DNA of 10,533 nucleotides from Omnitrophica WOR_2 bacterium RBG_13_41_10 (GTDB taxonomy: Bacteria; Omnitrophota; Gorgyraeia; Gygaellales; Profunditerraquicolaceae), in assembly GCA_001805465.1 (NCBI GenBank), contig MHGH01000020.1:938-11470 (forward strand). Reading direction: 5' to 3'. The notes beneath the pieces are model-generated. The model was not told the origin of the DNA and made no database searches. It saw only the letters and a list, made by a program, of their open reading frames with translations. Both the position numbers and the translations under genes were made by a program. How positions within the stretch are numbered: position 1 is the first letter of the stretch; every line of letters begins with the position of its first letter. Of this stretch, positions 7,224 through 10,533 are shown piece after piece.

Positions 7224-7422
7224 TCTTTCTTAAGGTTACTTTATAGTCGCTTCCTGCTTGCTGAAGAATCACATGGCCTTCCCGGGCTAGCCACCCTAAG
7301 CTCATCATTACATTATCGCGCGGCTTATCAATGCCTGTAGTTATTTCAGAAAGCATTGCTTCGGTGTGTTGGTCCAAATAGTGCCATATATCTCCAGCAA
7401 CTATTCCTATCTCGGTAATCAT
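7216..7422 (-). CDS. Small winged helix-turn-helix protein (DUF2582-like)
   Basis: This is a 68-residue, single-domain protein: GIVAGDIWHYLDQHTEAMLSEITTGIDKPRDNVMMSLGWLAREGHVILQQAGSDYKVTL. The layout of helix, helix, recognition helix (about 33-49, ending in the SLGWLAREGHV motif) and beta wing (50-64) matches the small winged-helix family known as DUF2582. The biochemical role of that family is not established; DNA binding is assumed from the fold. A GGAGGT ribosome site lies five bases before the ATG and a strong promoter lies just upstream. It shares eight bases with the minor pilin-type gene, so it is probably made together with it. Whether it regulates that gene, its own promoter or something else cannot be told from sequence. 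Confidence 0.82.
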   Translation of the reverse strand: MITEIGIVAGDIWHYLDQHTEAMLSEITTGIDKPRDNVMMSLGWLAREGHVILQQAGSDYKVTLRKNV

Positions 7423-7436
7423 TTTATACCTCCGTT

Positions 7437-7451
7437 TATCTTATATAGATA
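7437..7451. promoter_or_regulatory. Possible operator dyad at the transcription start of the winged-helix gene
   Basis: TATCT (7437-7441) and AGATA (7447-7451) form a 5+5 inverted repeat around TATAT. It covers the predicted start point, between the -10 box and the ribosome site, where a repressor would block initiation. The arms are short and AT-rich, so this is only a candidate. Confidence 0.3.
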
Positions 7452-7456
7452 GCCAT

Positions 7457-7485
7457 ATTATATATTTAAAAAAAATAGCGGTCAA
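7457..7485 (-). promoter_or_regulatory. Sigma70-type promoter for the winged-helix/minor-pilin pair
   Basis: On the minus strand TTGACC (7480-7485) and a perfect TATAAT (7457-7462) are separated by exactly 17 bases. The -35 box follows directly on the stop codon of the zinc-ribbon gene. The predicted start is near 7450, giving a leader of about 27 bases with the GGAGGT ribosome site. This makes the two downstream genes a unit that can be expressed apart from the ExbBD operon. Confidence 0.78.
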
Positions 7486-7707
7486 CTACTTTTTATTATA
7501 ACTACCGCAGCGAGGGCAAGTAGAGATAACATCTTCTTTAGTATTGATGTATGTATAGGTGCAAACTGAACAAAACCAGATGTACCGAGGGTCCAGTGAT
7601 AATTTTTTATCCTTCTCTTTTCGGCAAAACAACCAGAAGACGAGGATGATGTTGATAAAAATAAACAAATACAGGGTTATGGCTAAAGAAAAATCTATCT
7701 TAATCAT
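7486..7707 (-). CDS. Small membrane-anchored zinc-ribbon protein
   Basis: This is a 73-residue protein I do not recognise as a named gene. Residues 6-27 form one membrane helix (SLAITLYLFIFINIILVFWLF), followed by a charged linker (RKEKDKKLSLDPR) and a zinc ribbon with CSVC at 46-49 and CPRCGS at 64-69, so four cysteines could hold one zinc. The positive residues after the helix place the ribbon in the cytoplasm. It overlaps the TonB-like gene by eight bases (ATGATTAA), and no other start fits as well. It is the last gene of the TPR-ExbB-ExbD-TonB operon, which suggests a function at the inner membrane with that complex. That link rests on position only. Confidence 0.8.
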   Translation of the reverse strand: MIKIDFSLAITLYLFIFINIILVFWLFCRKEKDKKLSLDPRYIWFCSVCTYTYINTKEDVISTCPRCGSYNKK

Positions 7708-8335
7708 TTTGCGCTGAAAGGTCTATTTTTACTACCTGCCAATTATCGGAAATTAGCTTTGTCTGTTGGATAAAAAGATAATGGCTGATATAGCGTATAC
7801 TCAATAGGTCCGCTTCTAAATTACCGGAGGATATTTTCCTTTTTACTAAGACGGTATTCATTTTACCCCGAGGCACAATATTAAACATTAACTCTATATG
7901 CACCTTTTGCCTGTCTTTGAAGTAAAAGAGGAAATCATAAGGAAGGTACGGATGAAATATTACCGTGGGCTCTTTCCTTAGGGGTAACTGAAATTTTATA
8001 GGGTCATGCGCAGGAGCGAAAACTAACTTTTCTTTATTAAAGGGGAGCGTAACAAAAGGTTTAACATATTGTGGCGCCAGTATCACGGATTCTTTTTTTT
8101 CTTTTATAAATAAAGCTGCGAATATTTCTTTATTCAGGGTGCTCCTTAAGATATTAGGCGTAGCGTAAGGCTTGAGATTTAAATCTTGTTTACCTAAGAT
8201 TGAACCAAAAAAAGCAACTGAGGTATAATCTGCCTTGAAAATCCTATTTCCGAAAGAAAGGCTAAAGATACTAAAGACGGTAATGTGGCTGGCGAGTGAA
8301 ATAAATAAGGAATTCCTAAAAAATCTGTTTTTCAT
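7700..8335 (-). CDS. Divergent TonB-like energy transducer
   Basis: This is a 211-residue protein with one N-terminal membrane helix (about 9-29) containing S13-x-x-x-H17 (SLASH). That is the SxxxH motif through which TonB and TolA engage ExbB/ExbD or TolQ/TolR. A long periplasmic segment (about 30-140) follows, with scattered prolines but without the dense Pro-Lys/Pro-Glu repeats of classical TonB. The C-terminal part VHIELMFNIVPRGKMNTVLVKRKISSGNLEADLLSIRYISHYLF (145-188) fits the TonB C-terminal pattern of a beta strand, a central glycine, a second strand, an SSG turn and a helix. Its ATG lies within the exbD stop (ATGA), as expected for an ExbB-ExbD-TonB operon. In this family the protein carries proton-motive energy to an outer-membrane partner. 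Similarity is weak, so TolA-like or another transducer remains possible. Confidence 0.72.
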   Translation of the reverse strand: MKNRFFRNSLFISLASHITVFSIFSLSFGNRIFKADYTSVAFFGSILGKQDLNLKPYATPNILRSTLNKEIFAALFIKEKKESVILAPQYVKPFVTLPFNKEKLVFAPAHDPIKFQLPLRKEPTVIFHPYLPYDFLFYFKDRQKVHIELMFNIVPRGKMNTVLVKRKISSGNLEADLLSIRYISHYLFIQQTKLISDNWQVVKIDLSAQND

Positions 8336-8733
8336 TCTTGATTAGTGGCAATATTTATTTGAGATACACCTATGTCTCTTGCCATATCCCAAATTTCTAC
8401 TATACGGCCCAAAGAAGCGCGCCTATCGGATTTAATCAAAACAGATTGTTTTCTTTGTGCAACCTGTTTAAACAGGCTCTTCAGTTCTTCAATGCTAGTG
8501 ACTTTCCCGTTTAAATAAATTACATTCTCGCTGGATATGATTATTTCTATATTCTCATTTTTTATTACCTCGCTGGTTACTGCCTTAGGCAAGTTTACCT
8601 TTATCCCCGGCTGCATAATAAAGCTGGAAGTGAGCATGAAAAAAATCAACAACTGAAAAACCATATCTATCAACGGCGCAATATCTATCTGCTTGAGCCC
8701 GTGCTCTAACTCCATATGCCTTTTAAATTTCAT
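8332..8733 (-). CDS. exbD: ExbD/TolR-family proton channel subunit
   Basis: This is a 133-residue protein with a short cytoplasmic N-terminus, one membrane helix (about 17-38) and a periplasmic domain. The helix IDIAPLIDMVFQLLIFFMLTSSF holds Asp23, equivalent to the essential proton-carrying aspartate of ExbD (Asp25 in E. coli). The periplasmic part includes IKVNLPKA (44-51) and the closing VLIKSDRRASLGRIVEIWDMARDIGVSQINIAT (98-130), typical of the family's small alpha/beta domain. ExbD forms a dimer inside the ExbB pentamer. The gene begins 12 bases after exbB, with a GGGAGG ribosome site seven bases upstream, and overlaps the TonB-like gene. All key features are intact. ExbD and TolR cannot be separated with certainty from sequence alone. 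Confidence 0.95.
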   Translation of the reverse strand: MKFKRHMELEHGLKQIDIAPLIDMVFQLLIFFMLTSSFIMQPGIKVNLPKAVTSEVIKNENIEIIISSENVIYLNGKVTSIEELKSLFKQVAQRKQSVLIKSDRRASLGRIVEIWDMARDIGVSQINIATNQE

Positions 8734-8745
8734 CTTAAGGCCTCC

Positions 8746-9378
8746 CTATTCGGTAAGGAAATTAACAAGTTCAGTTGACGCCTTCTCCATCTCCAAGATA
8801 AAGCTGTTGATACGGCTGACTAGATAATTGTAGGCCACGAATGCGGGTATGGCTACAACTAATCCTGCAACCGTAGTAAGAAGCGCCTCCCATATGCCCC
8901 CTGCCAAATCGCCGGGAGAAACCGGATGAAAAGCCGAAGTCTTTGCCTGAATAGTCTGAAAACATCTCACCATCCCTGTTACGGTTCCTAAAAGGCCAAG
9001 CAGCGGTGAAATATGGGCTATGGTAGCTAAGGCGGTAAGATTTTTTTCTATCTTAGGTACCTCATATAAAGATGCGTCTTCTATTGCCTCTTTAATCTTT
9101 TCACGCGAGCGGTCATATTTTAAAATTCCTGCTTTTAATATATGGGCTATCGGGCTTTTTGTGCTGTCGCAGACCTGAAGCGCTTCTTTTATTTCATGCC
9201 GCTTCATTTTATCAAGGATATCGCTTAAAAATTTTTGGGTGTCGATTTTTATCCTGTTGAGATGCCAGAATTTTTCTAAAATTATCGCTAAAGCAAAAAT
9301 AGAACAAAGAAGTATCGGCCACATTACCGGCCCACCCGCTAAAAATATTTTCCACAAACCCATTTGGTAAAGATCCAT
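8746..9378 (-). CDS. exbB: ExbB/TolQ-family proton channel
   Basis: This is a 210-residue inner-membrane protein with three membrane helices at about 17-36, 114-137 and 164-188 and a cytoplasmic domain between the first two. The second helix has ISPLLGLLGTVTGMV (123-137) and the third GIWEALLTTVAGLVVAIPAFVAYN (161-184). Thr132, Glu164 and Thr169 line up with the pore residues Thr148, Glu176 and Thr181 of E. coli ExbB. It forms the proton channel that turns around the ExbD dimer and drives the TonB-like partner. A strong AAGGAGG ribosome site precedes the ATG by a few bases and overlaps the region of the TPR gene stop, nine bases away. The channel family is certain; ExbB rather than TolQ is favoured because a TonB-like gene, not a TolA/TolB/Pal set, follows. 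Confidence 0.95.
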   Translation of the reverse strand: MDLYQMGLWKIFLAGGPVMWPILLCSIFALAIILEKFWHLNRIKIDTQKFLSDILDKMKRHEIKEALQVCDSTKSPIAHILKAGILKYDRSREKIKEAIEDASLYEVPKIEKNLTALATIAHISPLLGLLGTVTGMVRCFQTIQAKTSAFHPVSPGDLAGGIWEALLTTVAGLVVAIPAFVAYNYLVSRINSFILEMEKASTELVNFLTE

Positions 9379-9387
9379 TTTTCCTCC

Positions 9388-10533
9388 TTATTTTTTATCA
9401 TGCCCGTTTATCCAATCTATTCTTTCTTGGGCAAATTTTGCTTCTTCTACGTCCATAGAAAGCACTCTTCTATAAATATTCAATGCCTCCTCGAAATTCT
9501 CCTTATTTTCATATATCGCTGCTACCCTCAATAATGCCTTGACACAGAGGTGAGATTCCTGCGCATAAAGATAGCTAACCTTTAAATACTCCTCTATCGC
9601 CTCATCGGCTTTACCTTGCGCCTCTTCTACTTCGGCTAATTTAAACTGAATATCTGCCATTTGTTTTACCGGCACAACTTCCAGGCTCTTACGATAAAAA
9701 TCTACTGCCCGAGCATAATCATTAGCCTCTAGATAAGCCTGGGCGATTTTAGGATAAATTAAACTGGAAAGATTAGGGTATTTTTCCATTACTTCTTTAT
9801 AGGTAGACGCAGCTAAATCGTACTTTGCCTGCTTTAAGTATATATCTGCGATGGCTACGGCTGCCTGCCCGGAAATATCAGACCTGCCCAAGTCAATAAC
9901 CTTATTAAAATTATTAACGGCTTCTTGGTAATTAGCCTCTTCTGTGTAAGTTGAGCCTATGGCATAATAACAGGATGCCACCAAATCGCTCTTGGGGAAA
10001 TCTTGTATTAAAGAACCGAAGTACCTGCGGGCTAAGTCTAAATCCGAATGCCTGTAATAGTAATCTCCCAGCCACCACATTACCTCAGCGGTCAATTTGG
10101 AATCCGGGTATTTAGCCCTTAGTGTTTTGAATCTCTCCATGGCTTTTTTTTCATCACCCATCTGATAGTAGCAATCCGCTATTTCGTATTCTGCTTTTTG
10201 CACAAGCTCGGTATCCTGGCTAAATAACTTGGCGATATTTTTAAAAATCTCTATTGCCTCGCTAAACTTACCAAGATTATAGAAGCTGGTTCCCAATAGA
10301 TACATGCTTTGAGACCTTAAGTTGCTATCTTTGAATTCATCGAGGAATTTCTCAAAAGTTTCTTTACTGGCATTGTAGTCTTCCTTCTGAAAATAAGCCA
10401 GGCCCAAGGCATAGGTAGCATCATCCCGCAGTTTAGATGTGGGAAAATTATTGCGCACAGACAAAAAGCTCATAATCGCACCGTCATAATTAGACGACTT
10501 AAGTAAAACAATGCCCAGCTGATATTGGACATA
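9388..10533 (-). CDS. Tetratricopeptide-repeat protein (5' end cut by window)
   Basis: The frame stays open to the right edge. An ATG at 10473 is not the true start, because the 20 codons before it (YVQYQLGIVLLKSSNYDGAI) complete a canonical TPR. At least 381 residues are visible, made of about ten consecutive repeats of 34-38 residues (for example YALGLAYFQKEDYNASKETF, YEIADCYYQMGDEKKAMERF, IAQAYLEANDYARAVDFY) and ending in INGHDKK. The repeats with YPDSKL/FPKSDL-type joins resemble YbgF/CpoB and BamD-like periplasmic TPR proteins. The signal sequence, if present, lies outside the window. It is followed after nine bases by exbB, a place where TPR proteins are common in Tol- and Exb-type operons. 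It is likely a protein-protein scaffold for the energiser complex, with the partner unknown. Confidence 0.93.
   Translation of the reverse strand, partial: YVQYQLGIVLLKSSNYDGAIMSFLSVRNNFPTSKLRDDATYALGLAYFQKEDYNASKETFEKFLDEFKDSNLRSQSMYLLGTSFYNLGKFSEAIEIFKNIAKLFSQDTELVQKAEYEIADCYYQMGDEKKAMERFKTLRAKYPDSKLTAEVMWWLGDYYYRHSDLDLARRYFGSLIQDFPKSDLVASCYYAIGSTYTEEANYQEAVNNFNKVIDLGRSDISGQAAVAIADIYLKQAKYDLAASTYKEVMEKYPNLSSLIYPKIAQAYLEANDYARAVDFYRKSLEVVPVKQMADIQFKLAEVEEAQGKADEAIEEYLKVSYLYAQESHLCVKALLRVAAIYENKENFEEALNIYRRVLSMDVEEAKFAQERIDWINGHDKK

Noticed and set aside
7468..7495. AT-rich hairpin plus T-run after the zinc-ribbon gene as an intrinsic terminator
   Set aside because: The stem has only one G-C pair and one wobble, and it coincides with the -35 box of the next promoter. 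It is too weak to call.
8771..8965. 64-codon minus-strand frame inside exbB
   Set aside because: It overlaps the conserved second and third helices of exbB in another frame and shows no family features of its own.
10471..10473. ATG at 10473 as the true start of the TPR gene
   Set aside because: The frame is open to the window edge and the 20 upstream codons complete a TPR, so the gene begins outside the window.

Overview
Every gene I can support lies on the minus strand, so the window reads from high to low coordinates. It suggests a diderm (outer-membrane) bacterium with an AT-leaning genome: there is a secretin, an ExbB/ExbD/TonB-type energiser, and an inner-membrane PilM/N/O/P-type platform. 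The gene content and style (a MshEN-type GspE ATPase, PilM fused to PilN, a tiny excisionase-type HTH protein ahead of the pilus genes, tightly overlapping ORFs) resemble uncultured PVC-related phyla such as Candidatus Omnitrophota. That assignment is inference from gene style, not a sequence match.

Region A (10533 to 7486) is one tightly packed operon. A TPR-repeat protein, cut by the right window edge, is followed by an ExbB/TolQ proton channel, an ExbD/TolR partner, a divergent TonB-like protein with a TonB-style SxxxH membrane motif, and a 73-residue membrane protein ending in a zinc ribbon. Gaps are 9 and 12 bases, then overlaps of 4 and 8 bases. The set should harvest proton-motive force and pass it across the periplasm. 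No outer-membrane receptor is in view.

Region B (7485 to 6834) is a two-gene unit with its own good sigma70-type promoter (TTGACC-17-TATAAT) starting right after the previous stop codon. It encodes a 68-residue winged-helix protein and a PilX/GspK-like minor pilin-type protein whose start overlaps it by 8 bases.

Region C (6833 to 1) starts with a 200-base AT-rich spacer holding a second promoter (TTGACA-17-TTTAAT) and a set of direct repeats. It then encodes a 63-residue excisionase-family HTH protein, a PilM-PilN fusion, a PilO-like and a PilP-like protein, a GspD/PilQ secretin, a GspE/PilB assembly ATPase and a GspF/PilC platform protein. GspF begins at 704, runs off the left edge and is only about 60 percent present. 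Together these make the engine and outer-membrane gate of a type IV pilus or type II secretion machine. Major pilins and the prepilin peptidase are not in the window and may lie beyond the left edge.

I see no RNA genes, CRISPR array, insertion sequence or clear intrinsic terminator. The less ordinary points are the two tiny DNA-binding proteins leading the two pilus-related transcription units, the repeat-rich spacer in front of one of them, the PilM-PilN fusion with a decayed nucleotide-binding signature, and the divergent TonB with its zinc-ribbon partner.
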